Assembly (NCBI RefSeq): GCF_963662255.1
Contig: NC_085059.1
Coordinates: 5,241,234 to 5,305,233 of the forward strand
DNA length: 64,000 bases
Origin: Cinclus cinclus
Lineage: Eukaryota; Chordata; Aves; Passeriformes; Cinclidae
Direction of reading: 5' to 3'
A program made the translations under genes and the position numbers. Shown here in pieces: positions 35,813 through 48,725 of this stretch. The notes below the pieces were generated by a model that saw only the letters and a program-made list of their open reading frames with translations, made no database searches and was not told where the DNA came from. Numbering within the stretch: the stretch's first letter is position 1; each line of letters begins with the position of its first letter.

Positions 35813-38001
35813 GCTGCATCCCAGAGAGGAACCTGAGGCCAACCAGCACGTGGGTTTATATGTAGGTATGGATGCAAGGTGGCTGAGCAGCAGACACGGC
35901 TCCAGAGCAAAACCAGGGAAGAGATACACCAGGACTGCTTCCGTCAGGACGCACAATGTGGTCTCAGAAATCTTTATGGCCTTCACAGAATCATAGAATA
36001 TCCTGATATTCTCTCTAGATCACAGTATTTTATACAGGTAAATATAAAGTGGAGTCCTATCCCCAGTTTTAGGCTGGTGGAATGAAGCAAGTTTTAATTT
36101 CATTTCCATTATTTTGATTAGATTGAGTTAATCAGATTGAAATGTTTACATATGTTGCTCTGACAAGGACAATTTTCTGGCATAAAAAAATGCAACAGAA
36201 TTAGGTTTCCCTATGAGAGAAATCCTTAAGACTTGGTTGTTTTCTTTCCTTTTATACTTTGAACATTTGGTATAATTTACATAACTCAGTTTTGAATAGG
36301 AACAGCATATCTATTTTAATGTATCATGTCAAGTGTTTAAACAACTGTGATCAGGGGAAAGCTCAATGTTTATGGACTCATGCTACATCCCTCAAATCAG
36401 AGGAAAACTTTCTTATCCTCACCCTAAAAGTGCATTTACAAAACATGGGATTCTCACCCTTGTAATGCTCCTGGCCTCACACAAATCCTCCCAATACCAC
36501 ACAAAAAAATTCCAGTACCACTGATCTGATTAAATCTCAGCATCGTCTACCAGAGCTGTCCAGCTGAAGAGGCAGAGATATTTGGGATAAAGAAGGAGGT
36601 GAGAACTGTGTTAGAAAACCATTTTGGAGGGATTCCCTGCCTCTTGGAAGAGGAGATGAGGACACTGGATGAGGGAGAAGAAACTGAGAAGTTTCTTCTG
36701 CTGGTTAAAGAGGGCAGGAAGAGAAAACAAAGCAGAAAACCTAGCGGGGGATCCCCAAAGTTTTGTTTGTACTGGCTGCTCTGTGCCCCTACATCTGTAA
36801 TGAAGAATGTTGTATTAACTTTAAGCACCTCCCGTATTTCTTATTCTTTAATGATTCTTCATCTTCTGTTACGTTGTTTATACAATATTTTGCTTTATGG
36901 AATAAATGGTGTGTGGTGCATGCAGACATAAGGTTCTCCTTTTAGGTTCAAAAGCTGAAACAACATATTTTGCTGCCTGACAACCTTTCTCCTGCCTGCC
37001 AGCAAAACTGACAAGGCTGGGAAGCAGGATTCCTTTTTTAAGCTTTTCTGTGGTGATGCAGCAGGTCCATGTTACAAAGCCCAAGAAATGTGTTCACAAA
37101 AGTCATCAGAACCATCTCTGAACCATCTTTGTCAGAGGTTTGGCACATGAAATCTTTGGCATCTCTGAACCTCCACAGCACATGGACATCACATGACTGC
37201 TTTTACAACATGATATTTAATCAAGAACTAGAAGACACCGTATACTTATTTTCCCCCTAAGATTATATTTAATGATGAAGAAGCTTTGACTTTATGTCCT
37301 TTCCAGGAGCTGCTGACGTTGCTTTAGTGACCTTAACCTCTCGAGTCTCAAAAAGCTTTTCTGAAGTTATTGTTAATGTAAAAGTTCCTCTGTTTTATCA
37401 GTTGTAGATTTTCTGTAGATTTCTTATGGTCTTTCGTTTCAGCCTCAGATTTTTTACTTGCTTCCTGTAAGTAACAACAATGTCCTAGAAAGCCCTTTCA
37501 TAATAAATGTGTTAATATGAACCTAGTTTCATTTCTGCTTAATAAATTGTTTTGTTCAGGTACCTTTTGTATCACTTTTGTTTCTCTGAGATGATAAATT
37601 ACAAAGGTGGAAAATGTGTGTCTTGGCCTTTTTCCAAATTATTAATCAACTGTCTTTCTGCTGCAATACAAAAATGTGAGCTTTCATACTGCACATAATA
37701 AATTAAGCCCTATTTGACAAATAAATCCTCTCTTTCTCCCAACAAGCCCACACAAAATGTATTCCAAACGTTGGCTCTTTTTCAGTCCCTGGAAGGAAAA
37801 ATACAGCTGAAGGTGACCTCAAGTCATGTTTGATGCACCCTTGCTCTGGCTGGGGAGAACCCTGTAGCAGAGAATAGTAGAAAAATTACTTGGAAGAGTA
37901 CAGGGTGAGAACACCCTGTGTGCTGCAGGGTCACCACAGCACAGCTGGGACTGCTGTGCATGGCTGTGCCATTTTGATGTCAGCATGCAAACATAAAATG
38001 A
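35813..38001. other. Intronic, no exon seen
   Basis: AT-rich sequence without recognised repeats apart from the short CR1-like tag near 35989. The 110-residue frame at 36599-36931 has no family signature. Confidence 0.55.
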
Positions 38002-38402
38002 TACAATGGCCCGAGCTGCAAGAGGACCACAAATATCATCCAGTTCCAGCCCCCTGCTATGGGCAGGGACACCTTCCACTAGACCAGGTGGCTCCAAGTC
38101 CCATCCAACCTGGCCTTAAATACTTCCAGGGATGGGACAGCCACAGCTTCTCTGGAAAGCTTGTGCCAGGGCCTCACCACTTCATTTATATTCTTCCTAA
38201 TATCTAATGTGAACCTACTCTCTGTAGATTTTAAACCATCTCCCTTGTCCTGTCACACCTAAATAGTCTCTCCCCACCTTTCTTGTGCACTTCCTTCAGG
38301 AACTGGAAGAGGCAGTCACCATGAGGATTCTCCTCTCCAGGCTGAGCAATCCCAATTCTCTCAGCCTTTCCTGGAGAGGTGCTCCAGTCCTCTGATCAGC
38401 TC
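38002..38402 (-). mobile_element. CR1 LINE fragment, antisense (about 400 bp)
   Basis: Nearly full order of an antisense CR1 3' region: CCCCCTGCTATGGGCAGGGA, CCACTAGACCAGGTGGCTCC, GTCCCATCCAACCTGGCCTT, CCTAATATCTAATGTGAACC, CCCTTGTCCTGTCACACCTA and CCTCTGATCAGCTCC. The extreme terminus is degraded. Confidence 0.95.
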
Positions 38403-39981
38403 CTTAGGCTGAGCACAGGACAATGACAGTGACTCCACGTTATCCATTTTACCACATAAATACAGTAACGTGAAAGAATCCAGGATATCCCTGAGGTGAA
38501 GAATCTTCTGCTTGAAACCTCTTGCCAGACTAATGGGGTGCACATACACATCTGCACTACTGAAATCTAATTCAGAGCAGGAAAACGACCCTTTAATCTG
38601 GTTCTGACTTGGCAAATCAACTCACCAGATGAAGTCAGTAACGTCTGTCAAAAAAACATCTGACCTCATGCATCCAAACACAGCAAACCCATCACACCAC
38701 CCCTGGAATCAGCATTCTGTCAGACTGTGGGGGTTTGCTTGAACTTATGTCTGGTTTTATCCCAGCCCCTGAATATGTTTGTTGTCCATGCAAACTAAGG
38801 ATTTTAATACTCCTTAATACCCCCTAAGGCAAAGGAAACTAATTATCCTTACTGCTGTGTGGAGAGCTTGTGTATAAAAAGAGACATAAAGAATCTAATG
38901 AGTTAATAGCCATCATTTCCTACAAGTGGAGCTTCTCCAGTCCTGAGGAAATTTCTCTTCTGCGTGGTTTACCTGAAAACATGTGTGTTTATCTGTATTG
39001 GCAGGCTGGAAGGTCACAGTTCAGCTGTACTAACAAACTTGTATGTTTAGGCATTTCAGATCAAGGATAAATGTCATTTACTACCTAGCTTCCAAGGCTT
39101 TCTTAAATATCTCCTCTGTTTCTTATCAGCAGGGATTCAACAACAAAAGCTTTTTACTTATGTGTCATTTTGCATTTAATGGGATTAGTTGTACCTCTCT
39201 CGCATATTTTCTGCATCTTTACTTGAAGGCTTCAAATTTGTTTATTAAACTTAGTGGAAAATCTAAACAAAACACACCCCTGGTTATATTTATAACACTT
39301 AATTTAAAACATTACACTTCTTTTCTTCCTACAGCTAGAGGGGAGAGGTTGCCAGAGTTCATACATAAAAGCCCAGAGCCTGGTCATTTCCTGGGGTAAT
39401 TTATGGGATTACTTTGGACCTTTTCTTCTCAAGGAATACTCCAGACGTTTTGTTCAGTGACCAAATAATTAAATTTTTAAATGCTTGCATGCAGCAGAAC
39501 TCAAAATCTAGGCTGCATCTGCAGGTCCTGATGCTTCTTTGCCCGTGTGTCTGCAAGCTAAAACAGGAGATGAACTTTTCACCCCATCCCTCTCCTACTC
39601 TCACCGAAATACAAATGTCTCAGTAGACTTTAAATGGAACCCAGTGCAGCAGAGACTCTGCAGTTGAGTAGGTCACATATTTAGCTGGCATGAAAGGACT
39701 TCTAGGCTGTCTTTCAAAATACTTCTTTTCCCATCCCGTGACTGCTGTCTGCACAGGCAGACTTAGACAGAAAAAAACCTCCATATCCTCAAATCACCTA
39801 TCTGAAAGCTGCAGGGAATAGGGTATGGTGCAGAGCTAATGTTTTTCCTCTTCTAGAAGAATTTAATGGTCATGTATCGTAGCCCTCTACCTCTCACAGG
39901 ACTTGAAAAACATAAAACCCCCAGTCAACAGGCACTGGTTCAACAAGCCCTAATTGCTGTGAAGCACCTGATTTCCTACAC
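38403..39981. other. Intronic, no exon seen
   Basis: No recognised repeats or coding signatures. Confidence 0.55.
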
Positions 39982-40172
39982 AGTGCCAGGTACAGAGGGC
40001 CAGGTCTGCCTGGAGAAGCTGTGGCTGCCCTGGATTCCTGGAAGTATCCGAGGCCAGGTTGGAGAGGGCTTGGAGAAGCCTGGGATGGTGGAAGGTGTCC
40101 CTGCCATGGCAGAGGGGTGGAACTAGATGAGATTTGAGGTCCCTTCCAACCCAAACCATTTCAGGATTCTAT
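39982..40172 (+). mobile_element. CR1 LINE 3'-end fragment
   Basis: GAAGCTGTGGCTGCCCTGGA, GAGGCCAGGTTGGAGAGGGC, GGGATGGTGGAAGGTGTCCC and CCCTTCCAACCCAAACCATT lead to GGATTCTATG at the terminus. Confidence 0.94.
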
Positions 40173-40555
40173 GTGGATGTCAGAGTGTCCAAGACTCCAG
40201 AAAGGGAGCAGGCTGCAGGTGAGCTGTGTCCCCTCACTGATCCTCTCCTGCAAGCTCTCATGGTTTTTCAGAGGTACCCATGCTCTGTGCAGGAAGCTCA
40301 GACACCTACAAGGAACCAGGTCCCTAAAATTTAACCTGCAGTAACTCTAGGTACTTACATTTCTTTTTCTTAGAGAGTTAAACATCCTTTCGTTAAATTC
40401 AGCCACCAGAAATGCAGGCATCCACAGACTACCACACCTAATTTAATTCTATGGTCTATAAACAGACAAGGACCCTCAGAAGGCAGTTCAAGCCACTTGG
40501 TTTAAATGTTTGGTTTAAGAGGTATTGAATTGGAGACCTTATCACTCTGTTTGGA

Positions 40556-40862
40556 GACTTGTTTGCTTTCTACAACTCCCTGACAGGAGTTTGTAGCCAG
40601 GTTGGGATCAGCCTCTTCTCTCTGGCAGAACAAGAGGACACGGCCTCAAGCTGCACCAGGAGAGATTCAGGTTGGACATTAGGAAGAATTTCTTCACAGA
40701 AAGGGTTGTCAAGGATTGGGAAGAGCTGCTCAGAGAGGTGGTGGAGTCACCATTCCAGGTGGTGGCACTCAGGGCTCTGGTCTGGTTGATGAGGTGGTGG
40801 TCAGTCCAAGGTTGGACTTGATGAGCTTGGAGGTGCTTTCCAACCTAAATGATTCTGTAAAA
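40556..40862 (+). mobile_element. CR1 LINE fragment of a second subfamily
   Basis: CAAGCTGCACCAGGAGAGAT, GGTTGGACATTAGGAAGAAT, GAGAGGTGGTGGAGTCACCA and GGTTGGACTTGATGAGCTTG precede the terminus ATGATTCTGTAA. It differs from the copy at 39982, so two CR1 lineages inserted within 400 bp of each other. Confidence 0.93.
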
Positions 40863-41498
40863 AAAAATGCAAATTTTCTTTGTTCCTGTCCTCTCTCTGC
40901 TGGAGATAGCCAACTTTTGGGTAGCTAGTGAAAAAGGAGCTGAATTCTACCCTCAGGAGCCATGAGCACCATGGTTCAGCTGGGTGTTGCACTAATGACC
41001 ATGCCAGAGTATTTCGGAAGAAAAGAAGTTTGAAACTAATCTCTGTAACAGTGGCAGCTATAAAAAAATCCTGTGCAACCGTTTGCAACTTCCTCAGCCC
41101 TAATCCTTTCAAGGGATTTTCACTTATGTAGGCATTGGCATCTTCTGTCCAAAAATGCCTGAGAGAGCACAGCCATGCTCTTAAGGTTGCCCCATTTCCA
41201 CCCCTTAAAATGCCACATTTTAGTTGTGACAGCAATGACACCAGTGCAGCTCAGAACCTCTGGTGCAGAACTCCCAAGTACAGGTCTGTCACTGAGATTT
41301 AAGGTGCTGTCTTTTCAGATGTGGAATTTCCAAGTGCACTCAATTGAAGGGCTGGCTTTCATCAGCTTGTAAAACCATCCAGGCTGAAAGGTAATGCTGA
41401 GCAATGGGTCCAAACAGCCTGAAATGGAGATGTCTCATGGATTTGGGGCAAAATGTCTGCTGGCAGAACAGATCATCGCTCAGCCCAGGAATCAATAG

Positions 41499-41530
41499 CC
41501 CATCAGGTCTGGGCTATCCCATCAGGTCTG
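41499..41530. repeat. Short direct repeat, 19-bp period
   Basis: CCCATCAGGTCTG occurs twice, starting at 41499 and 41518, a local duplication. Confidence 0.85.
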
Positions 41531-42099
41531 CAGTTTCTATCTCAGTGACATTTTTGTCTCTTCTGGGGAGGCCACATGGCTTTTCCCTGACCCTGTATAG
41601 CCCCACAGCTCCAATCTGGTGTTTCCTGAGAACAGGCGGTGCTCACTTCCCATAATGCGAGCTGCCCATAGATCCTGAGTGTCAGGAGCATCTTCTCTAC
41701 CTCCTATGCCTCTGCTGCTTTCTTCAAGAACCTTTGTCAGAGGAGGGCTAACTCATGCCAGAACAGATGTGTCCCTGCTCAAGGGGGAGAAGAGAAAAGC
41801 ATTTCTGTGCAGCTCTGTCTCCCTGCAGAGACATTTTTGACTGTGTGACATGCTGAGCCAAGACAGCAGTTTGTTTTCACTCTGTTCCACCCCTCCCCAC
41901 TCACCACTTTGTTCCTGTCTTTAAAAATTTGGTAGCTCGTGGAATAAGAAAATAATTCAGATAAAAGCTTTCAATCAAAACTTCTATTAATATTAAATTT
42001 AAAGGAAATAGTTTTCAGCGTTCTTTTTTTAGACAGCAGAACATGAGGACTAAAGCCACTGTAAGATTTGGAATATCCCATCATTAATCACAGCCCCTT

Positions 42100-43900
42100 C
42101 TGTCCGCAGGTCAAAGTAGCAAAACACATTAATTAAATGAATTTGTTTAAAACTGAGATCAGGCAATAAGCAGGAAGCAAATTGCAGGGAAAGCCAGTCA
42201 TTAACCTGATTTCTCTCTTCCCTGCCTCCTCTGCTGATGCTGTACTGACTGCAGCTTCTGCCTCTGGCAGGCTTAATGAATATTCACCATGATAAAGAGT
42301 CTGAAACAGCACATCCAATGCAAACAGCGTGCACTGAAAAACCCTCTCTGTGTCATTTGGAGGATCTCTGCGGACATTCTGGCTTCACTGATCATCCCTA
42401 AGCGTTTTTGGGATTAAAAAGCCCATTTAATCTTTCTTTTTTTTTTCTGAAAAACAAAACAAATCAAAAACTCAAACGCAGAAAAAAAGAAGTGAATAAA
42501 AATCTATCATCAGCATGATAAAATGACAGAAATAGAACCAAAGGACAGGAAAACTACTCAATCTGAACAAATCTGAACCAGTTTAACTATCACTTTGCCA
42601 AACAACCCCAACCACCTCTAATGACTTCATAAAATTGGAGTACTAAACAAAAACCCAAATAATTCTCATTCTCTGCCCTCCCATCTCTTTGACCTGTTCT
42701 GCATTAATGAATCTGGCGGAGTGAACAAAATGGAAACTTCTCCCCACCAGGAGCCTGTAGCTTTAATCCAGCGCTTGGGTTTAAAGTCGGAACCATTAAA
42801 CAGGGTAATTATAGCACACATGTTGTGGGAGATTTGTAACCCCCCACTGCTCCAACATCCCAGCACAAGGCAGGGGGTGGGCACGGAGGTCACTTCCAGC
42901 TCACTCGCAGGTCATTGTCCACGCTGACACAGACAATTAATTTGAGATTATCTGCTTCCCTATAAAAAAACCAATCTCACATGGCTGTGTATGAAAGGAA
43001 TTGTCTCAGCCATCAAATAGCTCTGCCAGCATCTTCCCAGAGATGTGAAAGCATGATTTGATTTGCTCGCTACCACAGCCTGCTGTGGCCAGAGCACAGC
43101 CCAGGGTAAATGGATCTCACAGCTGCTGGAGGAGCAAACAGAGCACGGGGCTGCAGCTCCTCTCACTCTTCTTTGGCTAAAAGATGCTTTTATTCCCATA
43201 AAAATATCGACTTTTTCAGGTAATATCTTTTTACTGCTGTACTTGTGCCCAGTCCTGCTCCCACAGGTTGGATTTTAACTCTTCCCTCCCCAAACTGAGG
43301 GTTAATCTGCTGCGTCCCTGAGATTGCATGTGCACACATCCAGGATTGCTCCTTATCATCTTTTTTAGCTCTAATCGGATGTTAGACCTGGGGGGATGCA
43401 GCACTGAACTTTTGTGTTGCATAAAGAGGTGATTAGAGAGACATTACTCCTGTAATACAAGAAAAAAAATATTTTTGGGGATATTTACCTATGTCTGCAG
43501 GCTCACAGTGTCTGTTTTTAAGAGTTCATAGCTGAAAACAGACGCTCACCCCCCACCTCCCAAAAAAAAAAAATCCAAACCCAAACCAACCGAACAAAAA
43601 ACCCCCAAATTATTTTAACCTTATCAATTTGTTTTTAATACAGCGTGGGCAGTTACAGCACCAGCCATTCTGCCCTAGATTTAATGCAAACAGTCAAGTA
43701 AAGAGCGGGGAATAGCGCAGGAAAATTGAAATCGGAGCTGTGGGACTGCTCTGCCCTTCAGTAGCCGGGAAGGGAGCGGGCAGTGGCTGAGAACAGTGTT
43801 CCCCTGAAGACCTGCGCTGGGTTGGTCTCGATAGCGCAAAGGGAAGGCTTTGCTTTGCTTTCATCTCAAACCAGGTGCTGTGTAGCCTAAATGCCCTAAT
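42100..43900. promoter_or_regulatory. Candidate intronic PCDHA regulatory region (HS7-like)
   Basis: This repeat-free block lies in the intron before constant exon 3, where mammalian HS7 has been mapped. It has patches typical of conserved non-coding DNA. 42130-42330 and 42700-42960 combine AATTAA/TAATTA homeodomain cores with GC-richer segments. CCACCAGGAGCCTG at 42748-42761 matches 11 of 14 positions of the CTCF core. 43640-43860 has about nine CpGs in 180 bases. CAGCACCA at 43656-43663 equals one REST (RE1) half-site, but the partner half is poor. Conservation is inferred from texture only. Confidence 0.28.
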
Positions 43901-44664
43901 TAACTGTCCTTAAATGCCCTAAATTGAACGACTAGAGCAGCAAGCAGCTACCCAGCCCTCTGCCGAAGGCTGATTTTAGGCGTGCTTGGTAACACATCCC
44001 AAAGAGGTGGATTTCGAGTCAGATCTTTAAAAAAAATTTGAGCTTTGCGGCTCACATCTTTTGTATGTGGCCAGGGTTGGGGGTGGCACTCGAACCATTT
44101 TCAGGAGGCTGTTGCTGTGGGTGAGGTTTGTCTCTGTTATATAAGGACATGAAATATTGCAAAGAGAGGAAAAGTCACTGCAGAAGACACGGCCCTGAAT
44201 CTCAGGAGGACAGAACATCTGTGCACTGCTTAATCTACATTATGGAAAGCCAATTCTGGTTACTGTCTTCTGTCAAATTCAAATACAAAAATAATTTTAT
44301 TCTAACATACAAGCCCTTTTATGTCAGAGACAACAGGCTCCCCGAGCATCATAAATCCTGCTGTGAAGGTGAAAAGGAGGAAGCATTTCCTGGCTGCCTC
44401 TAACAGTGCCCTGCAGCCAGCCAGTCCCCTCCTCCCCTTGCTCTCTGCTGGATGAGCTGCTGAACTGAAGCCAAAGCACAGAACGTGTTCTTTCCAGGCA
44501 TCTCCTGCCACTGGAGGCCACTCTGCTTCTATGGGGTGATGCAGGATCCACCTGGAGTGCTGTCTACAGCCTCAGCACCCATCTCAAAGCCTGGCTGTGG
44601 CTGACCCCCAAAGAAGGAAAATTTTCCTAAAGGGAGCACAGGATTAAATGTTCTAATATTGCAT

Positions 44665-44967
44665 TTCTATTGGAAACTGGAGTGGCAAAAGGACAAAGGG
44701 GACAGCTTCAAACTGACAGAGAATAGGTTTAGATTGGGTATTGGGAAAAAATCCTTTACTGTGAGGGTGGGGAGGCCCTGGTACAGGGTGCCCAGAGGAG
44801 CTGTGGCTGCCCCTGGATCCCTGGAAGTGTCCAAGGCCAGGCTGGATGGAGCTCTGAACAGCCTGGCATAGTGGAAGATGTCCCTGCCCATGGAAAGGGG
44901 GTGGAAACAAGATCTTTAAGATCCTTTCCAAGCCAGGCCATTCCATGATTCTGTGATTCTGTGTTTT
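44665..44967 (+). mobile_element. CR1 LINE 3'-end fragment
   Basis: GGTTTAGATTGGGTATTGGG, AGCTGTGGCTGCCCCTGGAT, GTCCAAGGCCAGGCTGGATG and GGAAGATGTCCCTGCCCATG end in tandem ATTCTGTG octamers, the hallmark CR1 terminus. Confidence 0.95.
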
Positions 44968-47900
44968 CCTGTTTTCCATCTTTAATTTGTGTCCATCTTG
45001 GAGAATGAACACTGCTAAGAGAACTGACTTCCTTCCTGCTTCCCCTCAGCAAAACTTTATCCATTACAAGTCTCCAGAGCTCTGAGAACCTTCCACAGGT
45101 ACCCTTACCTGAGCACAGTCCACATGACTGCAGGTGCACAAATAGCAAAGAGTCCAGCACAGCTCCCAAAACCCAGCGGGGGAGGCAAGAGAGAATCTTT
45201 AACTGAGCACAGTTAATAGGAAGACAGTAACTATGGAAACTCGAAGCATCAATTTTAGCCTTTCAAGGCAAAATCTAATTTTAACCAACTAATTGGGTGC
45301 TGGAAGTGGTGAAAGAAAGTGAAAGAAAAAGGCGACAAATCTTTGTCAGTGCTCTTAGAGGCATCTATTTTAAACATGAATGAATGTGTGAGCTTCACCA
45401 TTTAGAGAGGATAGGAGAGTAATGGAGCAGGGACACATGAGAAATGGTCTTAGAGATAATTTTTTTCTTTCTTTCTTCATCATTTGTGTTTAGCTTAGAG
45501 ACTTCAGCCATTCCTCTTGGGCTCTCACCCCAGCAGCCCAAACCATTGCAATCTCCAGGCCAGATGATTACAGGGTAAAGCTTTTTGCTTAGATATTCCT
45601 TAAAAAATCCCCAAACACACAAAGCTTCAGACAGTGAGAAATGCAGTTCCTTGTCTCTCAGAGGCAGGAGATGGCTCTGAACCTCAGAGCTGATACCTGT
45701 TCCCTGGCTCTGATCTCAAATAAAAGGACAATTTTACCAGTATTTTATAGATGAAACCTGAAACTGGCCTTTTCTCTATTTATGAAGGGGAAGAAAGGGT
45801 AGAATTAATGTTTCATTCATTTTGATTTTGTTATCCCAAACTGATTTCATAATATTAAAAAACCACAACACCATACAGGTACATAAAATTGATTTAGCTG
45901 ACCTACTTTGACTAGTTTATCACTGAGCCTCTGCAAACTTCTCCTCCTCTGAAAGCCAATTAACTAAACACTAACCAATGTCTATTTTGAAGCTTTCCAA
46001 TGTGGCTGTTAGCCAGCAACCTGCCCTAAAAGACATCTGTCACTGTAATACCTTCCTCAAAATGGGGCTGTAAAACTGAAGATATCAAAAGCCTCAAAAC
46101 AGACTCTGGCAGTCCCAGCACTCTTTCCCTTCCACGATATATATATGTCACATTAGCAGCTTCCTATCATCTCCTGTTAGGATCACATCCCATTATTATC
46201 CCTTTTTACTGATATGGGATGAATGGAGCTAATAATATTCCACATCAGTTAAAAAGGAATCTTAATTAAATGTGATGAGTAAGTGCTAATACAATATGAT
46301 AAGCCCCCTGGATAAGCACGCTACATAATTTCTCTCTTTTTCAGAATCCTTTAAACATTCTTGCAGAAGAAAATGGAGGTGACCTTGCAAAGACTCCCCA
46401 CATCCCTTCTCCTACTGCACAAATAGTTTTGCTCTTTCAAGTGCTTGCAAGGCCCACATCTGGAGGATTTTTTTCTCAGGTTGTAGGTAAATCCAGGTGT
46501 TATGATCATTGAGAGTCATCGGGGCCTTTAACTCTCTAAAGCAGATGTTTTTGGTGCTGATGAAATGAACCTGCCTGACTGCTCTGGAAGTCTGGACCTG
46601 GATCATGAAGCCAAACCTTCTGTTTGTCTTCTGCTGCACCTAAAGGTGTCCTCTCAAAACTGAGCCATATGACGAGTTAGGTTTTCAGAGGATTTTTATA
46701 GGTGTAATTCTGCATGCAGATCTATCAAATATCAAACCCCAGCTCTGGATGGTTGCTAAAATCCCATTTAAATGGGTTTATGAACCTCCTAACTTGGTCA
46801 GTGCTTTATTCTACCTGACCACACAAACTGCAATCACAAACTGCTAGGTGATGTGCTGTAAAGGCCACATAACACTGAAACAAAATAAACTTAACAAAAA
46901 GATAACTCGAGGGGGGGATAACACACAGCTAGGGAATATTGAGGTATGTTTACCTAAGTACAGCTAAAATCAAATTTGGCAGCTGCTAGAAATGGATGGC
47001 AGCACTTTGCAAAAGGCACTTTGACAGTGGCAGCTGCTTTTGTGACTTGTCTCAGAATCCACTTTCTTAAATATCCATCAGATGGGGAGTATTAATTCTG
47101 GGAGGCTCTTTGAAGTCTAACACACAAAAAGTGGGTAGAGCTATGGTAGAGCTATGTCACTTGATCACTGTAACCATTTCAGAATAGACCACTCATAATC
47201 TCAGGGTAAGAGTTAGTAAATTATATGCTTTCTATTTCAATATTTTGATTTTAGTTTTATAGCCCCAGTCATGTTTTAAGCCAAGAATTATTCCCTCAAT
47301 GGAACAACTGGAGAAATGGCTCAGACTTATCCTTCCAGATAAAATGATGCTTTACATTGTACTCAGGAACTGATTATCCTCATTATACTCATTTGTTAAT
47401 GAACTCTCTTTCAAGAAAGGCTCAAGTAGTTGTAGTAAAACACCCAAAACGTTATTTAATATTCCTGCCATTTCACTTTTCTGAAGGAAATATTAAAAAT
47501 TGAAGAAGTGGCTCAAAACACACAGGAAGATCAAATCTGGGAAATTAATTATTACACATAGATTGTAATGGATGTAAAATGGGTATCTGAGAGCAAAGAA
47601 GGGGAAATTAACTTTGTTTCCACATTATTGCTTAATGGAGGCTGACTTTAGAAAAAATCCTACCCTGGTCAAATTGGAGAAAATTTCTTTTACTTGTGAT
47701 CCCTTTAAATGAATAGGCAGGGAAAAAAATCAAGGACAGACTGTATCTGGATTGATATCATAGTTATTTTCCTTCCAGGAAATGTGTCAGATGCTCAGGT
47801 AACTAGGACAAGCTGTCAAAGAATAGAAATGTTTAAAAGATCTCAGTGTTCATAAAGGCTAAAAGGTGATGTTATTGCTTCTTGAATCCTTCACTTCAAA

Positions 47901-48204
47901 AGGAATTTTAATTTGCCATCTGGTGGAATCCACATGTTGAATATTTTTAAATTATTTTAACACTGAGTTAAACTTTGCACTTTCATTTTCCTGTTGTAAT
48001 TGTGTGTATTATACGTGTCCATGTTAATATAAAACTGGGTCATTTGTTTTTGAGTTTCTGCAATTCTTGAGGACTGACTGACTTCTAAATTTTACATATC
48101 AGAGTCTACTTTCCCAGCATCTTTTTCAGCCCCACCACTACCAGGTCACATCACAGAGGAAAGGGCTTCTTACATTATCAACTCGGTATCTGAAGTAGCT
48201 GAGT
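44968..48204. other. Intronic, no exon or repeat family seen
   Basis: Over 3 kb without recognised transposons. It contains an 11-bp tandem duplication (GTAGAGCTATG twice, 47135-47156) and a short TA run at 46136-46147. Confidence 0.55.
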
Positions 48205-48725
48205 TGGTGCTGTCACTGAATTTTTGGGATTGGAAGGGACTTCTGGAGATGATCCACTTCAACCTCCCTGCCAAGGCAGGGGTACCTGGAGCAGGTGACA
48301 CAGGAATGTGTCCAGGTGGGGCTGGAATGTCTCCAGAGAGGGAGACTCCCTGACCTCCACGAGCAGCCTGTTCCACTGTTCTGCCACCTCTGTGCAATGA
48401 AGTTCTCCCTCGTGCTGAGCTGGAGCTTGTTGTGTTTTACTTAATGGCCACTGCTCCTTGTCCTGTCACTGAGCATCACTGAAAAGAGTCTGGCACCATC
48501 CTCTGACACCTCCTGCAGATATTTATATGCATTAATGAGACCCTCTCTCAGTCTTCTCCAGACTAAACAGGCCCAGCTTCTGCAGTGTCTCCTTATAAAA
48601 GTGATGCTCCAGACCCTTCATCATCTCTGTGGCCTCCACTGGACCCTCTCCAGTGGCTCCTTGTCTTTCTTGGACAGTGGAGTCCTGGCTCAGCTTTGGT
48701 GCATCATGAGTTTGCATCTCTTCAC
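48205..48725 (-). mobile_element. CR1 LINE fragment, antisense (about 520 bp)
   Basis: GGGATTGGAAGGGACTTCTG, GGAGACTCCCTGACCTCCAC, GCCACTGCTCCTTGTCCTGT, CATCACTGAAAAGAGTCTGG and CCTTCATCATCTCTGTGGCC follow the order of an antisense CR1 of the older, longer-lived subfamily. No open frame remains. Confidence 0.94.

Larger units (their letters stand above)
40863..44664. other. Intronic stretch without repeats; contains the HS7-like candidate
   Basis: Nearly 3.8 kb without any CR1 or LTR is the cleanest stretch of the intron, consistent with regulatory constraint. No exon was recognised. Confidence 0.55.

Noticed and set aside
40755..40768. CCAGGTGGTGGCAC, 12 of 14 matches to the CTCF core
   Set aside because: It lies inside the CR1 copy at 40556-40862 and belongs to that family's sequence. 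It is interesting only if binding data support it.
45227..45240. GTAACTATGGAAAC resembling an RFX X-box
   Set aside because: The half-sites deviate from the consensus and there is no supporting context. A match of this quality is expected by chance in 64 kb.
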